From NCBI GenBank assembly GCA_947088865.1, contig CAMUHY010000007.1, positions 1 through 64,000 on the forward strand: a stretch of DNA of 64,000 nucleotides, given 5' to 3'. The position numbers were made by a program, and so were the translations under genes. Shown piece after piece: positions 1 through 8,626 of this stretch. The notes below the pieces were generated by a model. It saw only the letters and a program-made list of their open reading frames with translations, did not search any database and was not told the origin of the DNA. Source of the DNA: an uncultured Eubacterium sp. (lineage in GTDB: Bacteria > Bacillota > Clostridia > Lachnospirales > Lachnospiraceae). How positions within the stretch are numbered: position 1 is the first letter of the stretch; each line of letters opens with the position of its first letter.

Positions 1-25
1 GAAAAAAAACAACAATCAAGTGCAT

Positions 26-277
26 TTATATCAAAAACAGCAGAAACAAAACAAAAAAAAGGAACAGGCAGACTGCAATTCCTATATATGTAAATATTGC
101 ATTTACACCCCTTACCACATATGCGTACCCACCCATACAGACAAAACTGGCTATATACAAACAGCTATAAAATGTAAATTTTCTTTTGGTATATCTGGAT
201 TCCAGCATATAATAAATAACAATCACATGACACAATGCTGTAAGAAACAGTCCTGGTATCTGATATGGCACACTCAT
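26..277 (-). CDS. N-terminal membrane part of a GHKL/AgrC-like sensor histidine kinase, possibly frameshifted
   Basis: The product would be the membrane input region of a sensor kinase paired with the LytTR regulator just upstream; its ATG overlaps that gene's TGA (ATGA). I start it at 277 because AGGAGG lies 7 bases before. The 83 residues seen form about three hydrophobic segments, as in AgrC/GHKL kinases, and then stop at 26-28. No dimerisation or ATPase domain is present. After a T-rich run near 52-60 (minus strand) another frame stays open to the window edge, so the stop may reflect a one-base frameshift or sequencing error in a homopolymer. The identification rests mostly on position and hydrophobicity. 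Confidence 0.5.
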   Translation of the reverse strand: MSVPYQIPGLFLTALCHVIVIYYMLESRYTKRKFTFYSCLYIASFVCMGGYAYVVRGVNAIFTYIGIAVCLFLFFVLFLLFLI

Positions 278-1002
278 TGTAACGCCTCCTTCCTGCAAAA
301 ATCCATATATGCTCTCTGTACTTCCACGCTGCTCCTTCTAGGAATGGGAATTTTCCCATTTGACAGTTCTATAATATTTGCAGAAACTTTCCGCACAAAA
401 ATGAAGTTGGCAATATAAGAAGCTCCAATCCGAATAAACTCGGGATATTTCTTAAGTTCCTCATACATCTGGGTCAGTTTCCCACGCTGCCGAAGTGTGT
501 TCCCGCTAGAAAGATGAAAAAGCAGATAGTGTCCCTGTGATTCTATGGATACAATTTCACTAATGCGTACACGATACATGCCATCCACACATGTAAGAGA
601 AAGCAATATTTCCTTTGGCATTTTTGCAACAGCACGTTCAATAGCTGCATCGAATTGTTCCTGTGTAAAAGGTTTTAACAGATAATGGGTAGCATTCATT
701 GCAAATGCCTCTACTGCATATTCATCGCTTGTTGTCAAGAAAATAATATTGGTGTCCGAAGCCTTTGCAAGCATTTCCTTTGCAACATCTGTTCCAAGAA
801 TGCCAGGCATACAGATATCAAGAAGAGCAATATCATACGTTTTTTCCTTTTCCACAGCATTTAAAATATCAAGCGCCGTATGATATTCATCCATATTAAA
901 ACATATTTCAGGATGAGTTTCCCCATACGTCCTTAGAGCCGTTTTAATATTTTCTAGCTCATTTTGTATATCATCGCAAATTGCCACATTGAGCAATAAC
1001 AT
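274..1002 (-). CDS. LytTR-family response regulator
   Basis: This is an AgrA/LytR-type transcription regulator of 242 residues. An N-terminal receiver domain has the acidic pair D10-D11, phosphoacceptor D62 (ALLDICMPG) and switch lysine K110 (LLKPF). A C-terminal LytTR DNA-binding domain (about 140-240) contains the typical blocks SIESQGHYLLFH and FIRIGASYIAN. I chose the ATG at 1002 because AGATGGTG lies just ahead; ATGs at 1014 or 1062 are possible but have poorer ribosome binding sites. It overlaps the sensor-kinase start by four bases, so the two are translationally coupled. Target genes cannot be read from the window. Confidence 0.9.
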   Translation of the reverse strand: MLLLNVAICDDIQNELENIKTALRTYGETHPEICFNMDEYHTALDILNAVEKEKTYDIALLDICMPGILGTDVAKEMLAKASDTNIIFLTTSDEYAVEAFAMNATHYLLKPFTQEQFDAAIERAVAKMPKEILLSLTCVDGMYRVRISEIVSIESQGHYLLFHLSSGNTLRQRGKLTQMYEELKKYPEFIRIGASYIANFIFVRKVSANIIELSNGKIPIPRRSSVEVQRAYMDFCRKEALQ

Positions 1003-1108
1003 TCTTATCACCATCTTTTTAATAATTTTTTTAAGTATATCATATTTTTTTATACATAGCATAATAATTCAACAAAAACAAGATTGCTTTAAATACTTTT
1101 TATATATT

Positions 1109-1149
1109 AATAAACAGTGAGAGTAAAAATATCACCCTCACTGTTTATT
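1109..1149. terminator. Inverted repeat, probable bidirectional terminator
   Basis: A perfect 13-bp stem (AATAAACAGTGAG with CTCACTGTTTATT) encloses a 15-base loop. It lies between two leftward genes: upstream of the LytTR regulator and downstream of the Rpn-type gene. It fits a terminator for transcripts leaving the gene at 1214-2167, although the T-run is broken. Confidence 0.45.
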
Positions 1150-1163
1150 AAACTGCTATTTAA

Positions 1164-1206
1164 TCTTATCAAGCAGCATAGTGGATTGCGAATATCCGCT
1201 TAACTA
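1164..1206 (+). repeat. Dispersed hairpin repeat, family 1, copy 1
   Basis: The core GTGGATTGCGAATATCCGC preceded by CAAGCAGCATA matches seven other sites in this window (9420, 11431, 19451, 34261, 34303, 45447, 58500). The core folds as a short hairpin. This copy ends 8 bases from the stop of the Rpn-type gene. Confidence 0.8.
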
Positions 1207-1213
1207 ATAAAAT

Positions 1214-2167
1214 TTATTTCCAATATTCCTGCACTTTATTTTTTGCCCTCTCTTTACTCAAAGAAAACTTATCAATCAATTTTTGTATCGTTTCTTCAGT
1301 GGAAATTCCAAAATCCTGACACATTTCAATAGTAGTACGAATAGCAGCTTCATTATCGGCTTGTTCTACCGCTTGTTTTGCCCGTTTTGATACTTGTTCT
1401 ACGGCTTGTTCTACGGCTTCAGCTACTTCACTTTCTACATACCGTTCCATTATTTCCTGTTCGTCATACAATGTTATCATAATATCAACCACCTCTGTCT
1501 CTCGATTTTCTAAATACTCTTTTAATACATTTCTATCTTTACAAATACGGATTGCCTCTGAAAGCGCTTTTTTAGTTCTTCCATATAATTTTACTTGCTC
1601 TTTACAAACCTTTGTAAATACAATATATTGATTGATGATATCGCCTTCTTCACTGTTATAAATCATTTTGACCTTAGCTTCAACAGCACAATCTTGACCA
1701 TTGAAAAATTCTTCAGATAGGGATATATATTCTGGTTTTTCAGAGCGTTCTCCTGTAAATATTACATACAATTCTGGCTTTGGAATTTTTACTTTTTTGC
1801 TGCTGTAAAGATTTACCTTTTGCGTTCTAAAATATTCATTGTAGGTTTGCATAAGATACATAAGCGCTCTGATTATAATATTTTTAGACCATGTTGATTG
1901 TGCTTCAACCAAAATAAGCAGTAAATCACCTACTAAAATGCCCAAATCATTATAAGAATTATCTGTAAGTATATTCTGTATCGTTACTGTTACAATATCA
2001 TCTTCTGTTGTTGTTGTATCTTCTGGATGTAATGCTTGATACAACTGTATTAGATATTTTTTATCTTTAAACAAGTTTGTAAATACGCTATCTTGAATAG
2101 TACGTTTTATAAATGGCTGTATGTTTTTGTCTTTAGAAGGTTCTGCATTCTTATTGTCATTCTTCAT
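1214..2167 (-). CDS. Rpn-family (PD-(D/E)XK) recombination-promoting nuclease-like protein
   Basis: A 317-residue protein of the Rpn/YhgA-like group (PD-(D/E)XK nuclease-family transposase). The N-terminal FIKRTIQDSVFTNLF box and the core DLGILV...LLILVEAQ, which supplies the D and E-x-Q nuclease residues near 75-90, are typical. Related proteins act as DNA endonucleases that promote RecA-independent recombination; that role is inferred here. The C-terminal third is an A/E/Q-rich helix with AVEQ repeats (about 245-275). GAGGTGAT precedes the ATG. Such genes exist in many paralogous copies in this family and behave as mobile accessory genes; a family 1 repeat sits at its 3' end. Confidence 0.85.
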   Translation of the reverse strand: MKNDNKNAEPSKDKNIQPFIKRTIQDSVFTNLFKDKKYLIQLYQALHPEDTTTTEDDIVTVTIQNILTDNSYNDLGILVGDLLLILVEAQSTWSKNIIIRALMYLMQTYNEYFRTQKVNLYSSKKVKIPKPELYVIFTGERSEKPEYISLSEEFFNGQDCAVEAKVKMIYNSEEGDIINQYIVFTKVCKEQVKLYGRTKKALSEAIRICKDRNVLKEYLENRETEVVDIMITLYDEQEIMERYVESEVAEAVEQAVEQVSKRAKQAVEQADNEAAIRTTIEMCQDFGISTEETIQKLIDKFSLSKERAKNKVQEYWK

Positions 2168-2296
2168 TTTTTATTCGTATCACCTCATTTTTGGTTGTTA
2201 TAACCGAAAATACTTTATAGTTTGTATCATATTTATTATACTAAAAAAATATCAAATTTTCAATAAGATTATTTTGAGTGAATAGCCTAAATTTAT

Positions 2297-2345
2297 ATAA
2301 AAAGCTGCTGCATGAAGCTTTACAATTCTACTTCACACAACAGCT
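2297..2345 (-). terminator. Rho-independent terminator of the FecR operon
   Basis: Read leftwards, a 15-bp stem (AGCTGTTGTGTGAAG with CTTCATGCAGCAGCT, G-T pairs allowed) is followed by TTTTT. It lies about 90 bases past the stop of the FecR-domain gene, the last gene of the operon. Confidence 0.75.
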
Positions 2346-2431
2346 CTACGGTTTAAATCTACTATTTTGTTATTATAAATCAATTACCAGTTACTATACA
2401 AAATCATAATCGTATAAATACATTACACAAA

Positions 2432-4327
2432 TCACTCTTGTTGCTCTTTAAATATATACTCTTTACTTACCGAAACATAAAATCTCCAATTTCCTCTATA
2501 TACAATATCCTCATTATCTACTGTCCACAAACCATCTCCCAATTTATATGGAATATTTGTTTTTAATAGATAACTACCACTTGCATAAATCTTTTGAGTA
2601 TTGATATTTCCATCTAATACATCTGACATAATATATATATCAGACTCTTTCAATGACCTTGTATCTTTCCAACGTATCTGTGTATTTGACAAATTCTTCA
2701 TCTCGCCTGCACTCATATTAATACTACTTGCCCAAGAACTCCATTTACTTACCGTTCCATCATTACGTATCACTCTTGTGCTAATCTGATAATTTGCAGG
2801 TGCTATAATTGTTACAATTCCTATATAGTTTCCATTTGGCAGCTTAATACCAACAATATGCAAAGGTTTCTCTGGCAATTCAATATAATCTGAATTATTA
2901 TCATCTTTTTCACCATCTTCAGCTATCCATTGAATTGTTAAATCAGAATTTACAGAAGCAGAAAAATCATATTTCCAATAACCTTTTTCCGTTGGCTGCA
3001 ATGTAGGTTTGAAAACTTGTTCATTTTCTAATACCTTACTTGTGCTAAATACATTATCATTATATACAAATTGAACAATGTAAGTATGCTTTTCTGGCTG
3101 TGTTGGTACTTCCGGTTCTGTCGGCACCTCTGGCTGTGTTGGTACTTCTGGTTCTGTCGGTACCTCTGGCTGTGTTGGCTGTTCCGGCTGTGTTGGCACT
3201 TCTGGCTCTGTTGGTACCTCTGGCTGTGTTGGTACTTCCGGTTCTGTTGGCTGTTCCGGCTGTGTTGGCACTTCTGGTTCTGTTGGTTTCTCAGCCTGTG
3301 TTGGTTTTTCAACATTAGTTGGCTTCTCTATTTGGGTTGGCTTTTCTGACGGTACTGGCTGACTCTCCTTTGTGGTTGGCTCATAAACGGATTGAGTGCC
3401 ATTATTTCCTTCCCAAACTGTTGTTTGATTATTATAACTAGGCTGTACATTGATTACACTGTCATCAATAACAACTTTTGTTTCTTGTCTTATAATGGTA
3501 TTTTCTTTTATCTCGGACTCTTTGTTTGTATCAGCAGCTTCATTTTTCTTCTCAGCCATTGCAATAGCATTCTTTTCCTTAATAACTTTTTCTAGCTCAC
3601 TCTTATCAATTGAAAAGGTTTTATTCTTTTCATTTGCCAATATTCGATTTAAAAATTGCAATGCATCTAAATTAAGATTTTTATAATTGACTGTTCCATT
3701 AATGAACTCGTAATTTGCAGTTCCTTTTATTCCGTCAACCTGTACTGAATCGCCCTTTGTTACCATTACAATCTCTTCATTCATGGTTCCATCTGGATTT
3801 TTCAATTGACAGGCAACGGTTCCTTCCATAACCTCCAATACCGTGTGAGGCGTACCATCTTTGTCATAATCCACTTCCATTCTAAATGTGGTACCTCTTA
3901 CAGCCATTGTAGAATTTGGTGTATTGACTTCATAGCTTGAATTTTCTCCAAGTTTATTTTGTAAATTATTGATAATAGAACCTTTCTTCAATTCAATAAT
4001 GGTTTTACTGTCTTGACTATTACCAGAAGCTACAAGTTGAATCTGTGTATCTGCCTCAAGCAAAGCATATTTATCATTATCCAACTTTAACTGCATAGAG
4101 CCGTCTTTCGACACACTCACTTCATCATTATTTTGCAGCTGCATATTGTTATATGCTTCAAGTGTTTGATTATTGTCCCTCTTTACCGTTGCTGTTCCAT
4201 TTAATTCATATACTTGAATCTGTCTATATACCTCTTTCTTATTCAGGAAAATAAACAGAACAGCAACAATAGCTAAAAGGCTTGCTACCACCGTAGTGGC
4301 AATCAAAGCTACTTTTTTCTTATCCAT
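2432..4327 (-). CDS. FecR-domain membrane-anchored protein with proline-rich PTEPEV/PTQPEQ repeats
   Basis: A 631-residue extracytoplasmic protein. A single hydrophobic segment (about 7-28) serves as uncleaved anchor. Residues about 35-200 match a FecR domain (NGTATVKRD, TPNSTMAVRGTTFRMEV, VMEGTVACQL). Residues about 333-413 are a proline-rich spacer of hexapeptide repeats, followed by an InlB-type B-repeat-like segment (about 414-475, HTYIVQFVYN...) and a unique C-terminal domain with no family I recognise. It is the last gene of a leftward operon, 26 bases after the GAF-HD-GYP gene, with AAAGGAGATG ahead of its ATG. FecR domains are commonly sensory or scaffolding modules; its operon partners make it a candidate surface sensor or effector of a nucleotide-signalling unit. 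No metal-siderophore transport genes are present. Confidence 0.85.
   Translation of the reverse strand: MDKKKVALIATTVVASLLAIVAVLFIFLNKKEVYRQIQVYELNGTATVKRDNNQTLEAYNNMQLQNNDEVSVSKDGSMQLKLDNDKYALLEADTQIQLVASGNSQDSKTIIELKKGSIINNLQNKLGENSSYEVNTPNSTMAVRGTTFRMEVDYDKDGTPHTVLEVMEGTVACQLKNPDGTMNEEIVMVTKGDSVQVDGIKGTANYEFINGTVNYKNLNLDALQFLNRILANEKNKTFSIDKSELEKVIKEKNAIAMAEKKNEAADTNKESEIKENTIIRQETKVVIDDSVINVQPSYNNQTTVWEGNNGTQSVYEPTTKESQPVPSEKPTQIEKPTNVEKPTQAEKPTEPEVPTQPEQPTEPEVPTQPEVPTEPEVPTQPEQPTQPEVPTEPEVPTQPEVPTEPEVPTQPEKHTYIVQFVYNDNVFSTSKVLENEQVFKPTLQPTEKGYWKYDFSASVNSDLTIQWIAEDGEKDDNNSDYIELPEKPLHIVGIKLPNGNYIGIVTIIAPANYQISTRVIRNDGTVSKWSSWASSINMSAGEMKNLSNTQIRWKDTRSLKESDIYIMSDVLDGNINTQKIYASGSYLLKTNIPYKLGDGLWTVDNEDIVYRGNWRFYVSVSKEYIFKEQQE
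3089..3330 (-). repeat. In-frame 18-bp tandem repeats encoding PTxPEx hexapeptides
   Basis: About 13 units of an 18-base repeat encode alternating PTEPEV, PTQPEV and PTQPEQ hexapeptides, a rigid extended spacer between the FecR domain and the C-terminal domains. The near-identical units make the copy number likely to vary between strains. Confidence 0.9.
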
Positions 4328-4353
4328 GTTTTACATCTCCTTTCATATATTTT

Positions 4354-5820
4354 TTAAAGCTGCGTCTGCTCTTTAACCGCTTGTTCCAACCACAATACTA
4401 AGCGTTCTTCAAGCTTTCCTTCCTGTGCCATCTTTTTTAAAATTCCAAAAGCAGTCTCTTTTGAAAATGGTTCTTTATATGGTCTGTCACTGCAAGTCAA
4501 TGCATCGTATACATCAACCACTGCAAGTATTCTTGTCTCTAACTCTAACTGGTCGCCCGACAAATGATTCGGATAACCGCTTCCATCTAAAAATTCATGG
4601 TGTGATGCGGCAAATCTTGCAACATTGGAATAATGTGAATTAAAATGAACCCTGTCAAGAATCCTTTTTGTCACTACAACATGTTCACGCATCTGTCTTC
4701 GCTCATCGGGCGTTAATGTACCGCTCTGTACATGCAAACATTCTTGTTCTCGTTCTGTCAGCCAAGCAATTGTTTCACCACTGTCTGTAATATAAACCAC
4801 TTTAGCTATTTCATCAACTCTTTTTATTACATCTTCTGTAATATATTCATATGTATCTACCTGATGTATAAATTCAAGATTATCATCCATTTGTTTAATA
4901 ATATTCTCAAATTCCTCTTTTGTTATTTTTCCTTTAATCATATCCAGTTCATAATATACTTTTAACAACTTATATCGCTGTTCTAACTTGTCCATATCCT
5001 TATCTAAACGAGATTTCTTATTCATAATATCAAGCGGTACAACCATCTTGCCAATATCATGCAATGAAGCTGCCAGCTCAAGCTGTTCCATTCTGTTCTC
5101 GTCAAAATATTCGTCACATTCCCCCTCACTGTTTTTCTTATTAATATACTTGGCAAGTATATGAGCATATATCGTTACATTTCGCGTATGACAACCATTA
5201 TAAGGGGTTATCTCATCAACAGCTGTCGCAAATGCCGCCACAAAAGAGTGCATTTGCTGCCTGATTTCTTCTGTATACATCATATTTGAAACCGCTACAC
5301 CTGCCTGTGAACCAAGTGATGTCAACATAAATTCGGAATCTTCATTAAATGTAATAACGTTTCCATTGTTATCTAAAGCATTAATCAACTGAAGCACACC
5401 TACCAATTCAGAATCCATATTCATCATTGGTATAACTAACATTGATTCTGTGTGATATCCTGTCATAGAATCATAATTTCTTGGTCCTGAAAAATCAAAT
5501 CGTTCACTGTTATACACATTGGGAATATTGACAAGTTCCTGATAAATAGCCGCATAAGCACATACATTTTCCTTTTTCAGCGGCACTGGCGGAAGATTAA
5601 TTTTTTCTCCATTTACTCCCTGATTAACATTCATTGATGTTGTCTTCATAATTTTAAAATTAAGACTATTATCCTGATATAAATACAATGTACCAGCATC
5701 ACAGTTAGAAATCTTCATAGCTTTCACTAATATCATCTCTAACAATTTGTTTTTATCTTTTTCTGTTGTCAATTCAATACCCATATTGATAATATCTTTC
5801 AGGTCTTTACTACTAAGCAT
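4354..5820 (-). CDS. GAF and HD-GYP domain cyclic-di-GMP phosphodiesterase
   Basis: A 488-residue cytoplasmic signalling enzyme. An N-terminal GAF domain (about 20-180) is followed by an HD-GYP domain. The metal-binding HD motif (H254-D255, LHDIGK) and the HHE...DGSGYP motif (GYP at 415-417) are intact, as is the later DVYDALTCSDRPYK block, so c-di-GMP hydrolysis is expected. The HD and GYP motifs are about 150 residues apart, longer than usual; residues 265-375 look like an inserted charged helical region. It lies 12 bases after the isomerase-like gene and 26 before the FecR gene, so it belongs to a cyclase/phosphodiesterase operon. The GAF ligand is unknown. Confidence 0.93.
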   Translation of the reverse strand: MLSSKDLKDIINMGIELTTEKDKNKLLEMILVKAMKISNCDAGTLYLYQDNSLNFKIMKTTSMNVNQGVNGEKINLPPVPLKKENVCAYAAIYQELVNIPNVYNSERFDFSGPRNYDSMTGYHTESMLVIPMMNMDSELVGVLQLINALDNNGNVITFNEDSEFMLTSLGSQAGVAVSNMMYTEEIRQQMHSFVAAFATAVDEITPYNGCHTRNVTIYAHILAKYINKKNSEGECDEYFDENRMEQLELAASLHDIGKMVVPLDIMNKKSRLDKDMDKLEQRYKLLKVYYELDMIKGKITKEEFENIIKQMDDNLEFIHQVDTYEYITEDVIKRVDEIAKVVYITDSGETIAWLTEREQECLHVQSGTLTPDERRQMREHVVVTKRILDRVHFNSHYSNVARFAASHHEFLDGSGYPNHLSGDQLELETRILAVVDVYDALTCSDRPYKEPFSKETAFGILKKMAQEGKLEERLVLWLEQAVKEQTQL

Positions 5821-5832
5821 TATAATTCCCCC

Positions 5833-6627
5833 TTATGAAAGACTCTCGTTCAATGGATAAATCCTCTTCTTTTTCATGTATTCAAGAGAACTCTCCTGTT
5901 TTTCAAAAGAATGAATCTCAATCAACACAGAACTCTCTATATGATACTTCATCATCAACTCTCCAAAATGTTTCCAGTCAATACTGCCCTCTCCTATTGT
6001 CTGATGTAAATCTTTTTTCAAATCATTGTCATTAATGTGCATATGCTTAACATATGGAGCTATCCGCGCTGTCCAGTTATCCACATCACCACCGAACACA
6101 CATGCGTGCGCATAATCATAACACAATCCAAATCTTGAATTATCCTTCATGTGTTCTGCCAATGCAACAATAGCATCGGGCGTTTGGTCAAACATATTTT
6201 CTATAAATATATTTAAATTTGGATATTCTTTTAATATGGCTCTCCAAAAATATTCATTTTTTTCGAGCCACTGATTATAATAATAGTCCTGTGTAAAATT
6301 AGGTATAATATTGGTGTGAAAAACAACCCCTCTAATTCCCAACTCACTTGCAATATCCATAGACTGTCTTATTCTTTTCATAGATATTTCTCGAATAAGA
6401 GAATCACTGCTGTGTACGGTCACATCTAAAAATGCACCGTGCATTGTATCAAATGTTCTATCCCTGTTAAGGGATTTATAAAAATCAATTCTTTGCCGAA
6501 TTATCTCTTGATTATCTAATACATCGGGTAAAAAAAAGTCATTATATTCAAAATAGGCATTCCATTTTTTTGCAATAGAAAGACTTTTTTCAATATTTTC
6601 TCTATCTGGAATAATATATATGCTCAC
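5833..6627 (-). CDS. Sugar-phosphate isomerase/epimerase-like TIM-barrel protein
   Basis: A 264-residue AP-endonuclease-2/xylose-isomerase-like TIM barrel. The blocks FDTMHGAFLDV, GVVFHTNIIP, IFIENMFD, GLCYDYAHAC and KHMHINDND...IGEGSIDW supply the usual His, Glu and Asp metal ligands. The substrate cannot be predicted. It sits between an adenylate cyclase (26 bases upstream) and a c-di-GMP phosphodiesterase (12 bases downstream), an odd place for a sugar enzyme; it may use a signal-linked substrate or merely be co-transcribed. Confidence 0.8.
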   Translation of the reverse strand: MSIYIIPDRENIEKSLSIAKKWNAYFEYNDFFLPDVLDNQEIIRQRIDFYKSLNRDRTFDTMHGAFLDVTVHSSDSLIREISMKRIRQSMDIASELGIRGVVFHTNIIPNFTQDYYYNQWLEKNEYFWRAILKEYPNLNIFIENMFDQTPDAIVALAEHMKDNSRFGLCYDYAHACVFGGDVDNWTARIAPYVKHMHINDNDLKKDLHQTIGEGSIDWKHFGELMMKYHIESSVLIEIHSFEKQESSLEYMKKKRIYPLNESLS

Positions 6628-6653
6628 TATTTTTAGTTCCTTTTCTATTTTAA

Positions 6654-8450
6654 TTATAATACCTTATCCACAGAATATACAAACACGCCATTACTTTTGC
6701 CTTTCAAAGGAATAACGCCCACTTCGGTCACTTGAACACGCTCTTTTACCTGCTCATAGACATCTTGACTGATAAGGATTTGTCCTGGTTTTGCATTACT
6801 TTCCAATCTTGCAGCAGTATTTACAGTATCTCCAATGGCTGTATAATCCATACGAGCCTCGCATCCAATATTTCCCACGACTGCATTGCCACAGTTTACA
6901 CCAATACCAAAACTTATTGTTTTGCCAAAACGTTTTTGGAGCTTTTCTTGCAGCTCGGCACTTCCTGACGCGATATCTCTTGCCGTACAAACAGCCTTAT
7001 ATATATAATCCTCTAAATCAAATGGTGCATTAAACACTGCCATTGTGGCATCCCCAATAAATTTGTCAAGTGTTCCGCCATTTTTAAATATAGAATCTGT
7101 CGTAAGATTCAAATACTCATTTAAAATCCCTACAACTTCCTCTGGCTGCAATGATTCAGACATTGGCGTAAAACCACGTATATCAACAAACAATACAGCG
7201 ATATGGCGATTCTCTCCGCCTAAGGCAATCTGAAAATCCCCTTTTTTTGACAGTTCCTCTACAACTTGTGGTGCAACATATTTTTTAAATGCAGACAACA
7301 CCTTTCTCTTATGAAGTACCTCTGCCAAATATTCATATATTAAGTGTACCACGTATGTTAATAACAGAACAATAGGCAATTCTACAATATTTATAATAAA
7401 CCCGTTTAAGTATAAAACTTTGCCTACAACAACATCAAAAACAATTAGTGTCAGCAATAAAATAATACTGTAACGAATCTTTAATTTTCGGATTAAAAAA
7501 TAAAATCCTACAACAATGATTGTACATATTAATGCGTAAAGCGCGCTATTAACTGGAAGTGCTGTTTTTCCTTCCATAACAGCCTCAAGTATATTGGCAT
7601 GAATTTCTACCCCATACATCTGTGCGCCTTTTTGGACAGCTACATTGTAGGCATCCTGAAGTCCTGGTGCATATACGCCAACTAGAACAACTCGGTCAGC
7701 AAACGCCCTGACATCAACTTTTCCCTGCATAACATCAAGCATAGAAACAATTTCATACGCGCCGCTTTTTCCTGTAAATGTAAAGCCAAAAATACCATTG
7801 GCATCAGTGTCTGGCATCTGCGCTGCAATTCCTCTGCTCTCACAATAATGCCTGTAAGCACAGATTGCTAAAGAGGGGATTTCTTCTCCCTTATAATCCG
7901 CTTTTGTCAACGCATAACGAATATATCCATCGGTGTCTTGTATCGTATTTGCAAAGCCATAATCCGTTACTTCCTTTAATGAATCATATGGAAATTCCAC
8001 TGTCTCCACATAGTTATTATCCACATAAAGACCACTTGACCCTTGTGTTACTTTTGCTTTTCTTACCACATCAACGGCAGTAATCACATTATTTGCTTTC
8101 TTGCAAGCCTCCACAAACGCTTTATCATCTGCATCATTTGTTGTGCCTGCATATATAATATCCATAACAATAGCAGAAGGCGCCGACTGCTCATTTTGAT
8201 TTAACATTTCAATAAGCTGTGCATATCGGCTTCGACTCCATGTTTCAATTTTTCCATATTCTTGAAGCGTTTTTTCGTCTATTGCAATAATTGCAATATC
8301 TTTATTGGCTGTTGTCGGCGTTTGATAACACATATCTGAAAATATCTTATCAAACGAATACAAAATCTGCGACCAACATAATAAAAATGTCAATAAAGCA
8401 ATAATAACAGGAACGATATATTTCCATATAAGTTTTCTTGTATTTTTCAT
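6654..8450 (-). CDS. CHASE2-domain class III adenylate cyclase
   Basis: A 598-residue membrane enzyme expected to make cAMP from ATP. After a first transmembrane helix (about 9-30) comes an extracytoplasmic CHASE2 sensor (about 40-300), then three closely spaced membrane helices (about 310-390) and a catalytic domain (about 405-590). The metal Asp residues (FVDIRGF and IGDATMAVF), the adenine-selecting Lys and Asp (LDKFIGD, YTAIGDTVN) and the transition-state Asn/Arg (NTAARLE) are present, so ATP is the likely substrate. I use the ATG at 8450 because GGAGAA lies ahead; a TTG at 8507 lacks a ribosome binding site. It is the first clear gene of the operon that ends with the FecR protein. Confidence 0.92.
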   Translation of the reverse strand: MKNTRKLIWKYIVPVIIALLTFLLCWSQILYSFDKIFSDMCYQTPTTANKDIAIIAIDEKTLQEYGKIETWSRSRYAQLIEMLNQNEQSAPSAIVMDIIYAGTTNDADDKAFVEACKKANNVITAVDVVRKAKVTQGSSGLYVDNNYVETVEFPYDSLKEVTDYGFANTIQDTDGYIRYALTKADYKGEEIPSLAICAYRHYCESRGIAAQMPDTDANGIFGFTFTGKSGAYEIVSMLDVMQGKVDVRAFADRVVLVGVYAPGLQDAYNVAVQKGAQMYGVEIHANILEAVMEGKTALPVNSALYALICTIIVVGFYFLIRKLKIRYSIILLLTLIVFDVVVGKVLYLNGFIINIVELPIVLLLTYVVHLIYEYLAEVLHKRKVLSAFKKYVAPQVVEELSKKGDFQIALGGENRHIAVLFVDIRGFTPMSESLQPEEVVGILNEYLNLTTDSIFKNGGTLDKFIGDATMAVFNAPFDLEDYIYKAVCTARDIASGSAELQEKLQKRFGKTISFGIGVNCGNAVVGNIGCEARMDYTAIGDTVNTAARLESNAKPGQILISQDVYEQVKERVQVTEVGVIPLKGKSNGVFVYSVDKVL

Positions 8451-8593
8451 TGCTTTTTTCTCCAAAACTTTATAAATACTAAATATGCTGTTTAACTTAT
8501 CATTCAAAAATCAATCTTCATATCTTCTATAAAAATAATCAGTTTACATAGTTTATATATATATCGGCAATTTCTTTAAAAAACATAGACACC

Positions 8594-8626
8594 ATTGTTA
8601 TAAAATAACAATTTTATTATAACAAT
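8594..8626 (-). other. AT-only inverted repeat over the stop codon of the 8617-9294 gene
   Basis: ATTGTTATAA and TTATAACAAT form a perfect 10-bp stem that overlaps the stop codon. It could be a weak terminator separating this gene from the cyclase operon, but it has no GC pairs to stabilise it and the T-run is poor. Confidence 0.25.

Noticed and set aside
3089-3330. Short tandem repeats that might suggest a CRISPR array
   Set aside because: The unit is 18 bases without unique spacers, and it encodes in-frame PTxPEx peptides. No CRISPR array is present in this window.
3071-3349. Plus-strand open frames of 72 to 92 codons opposite the FecR gene
   Set aside because: They are low-complexity shadows of the proline-rich hexapeptide repeats, with no ribosome binding site.
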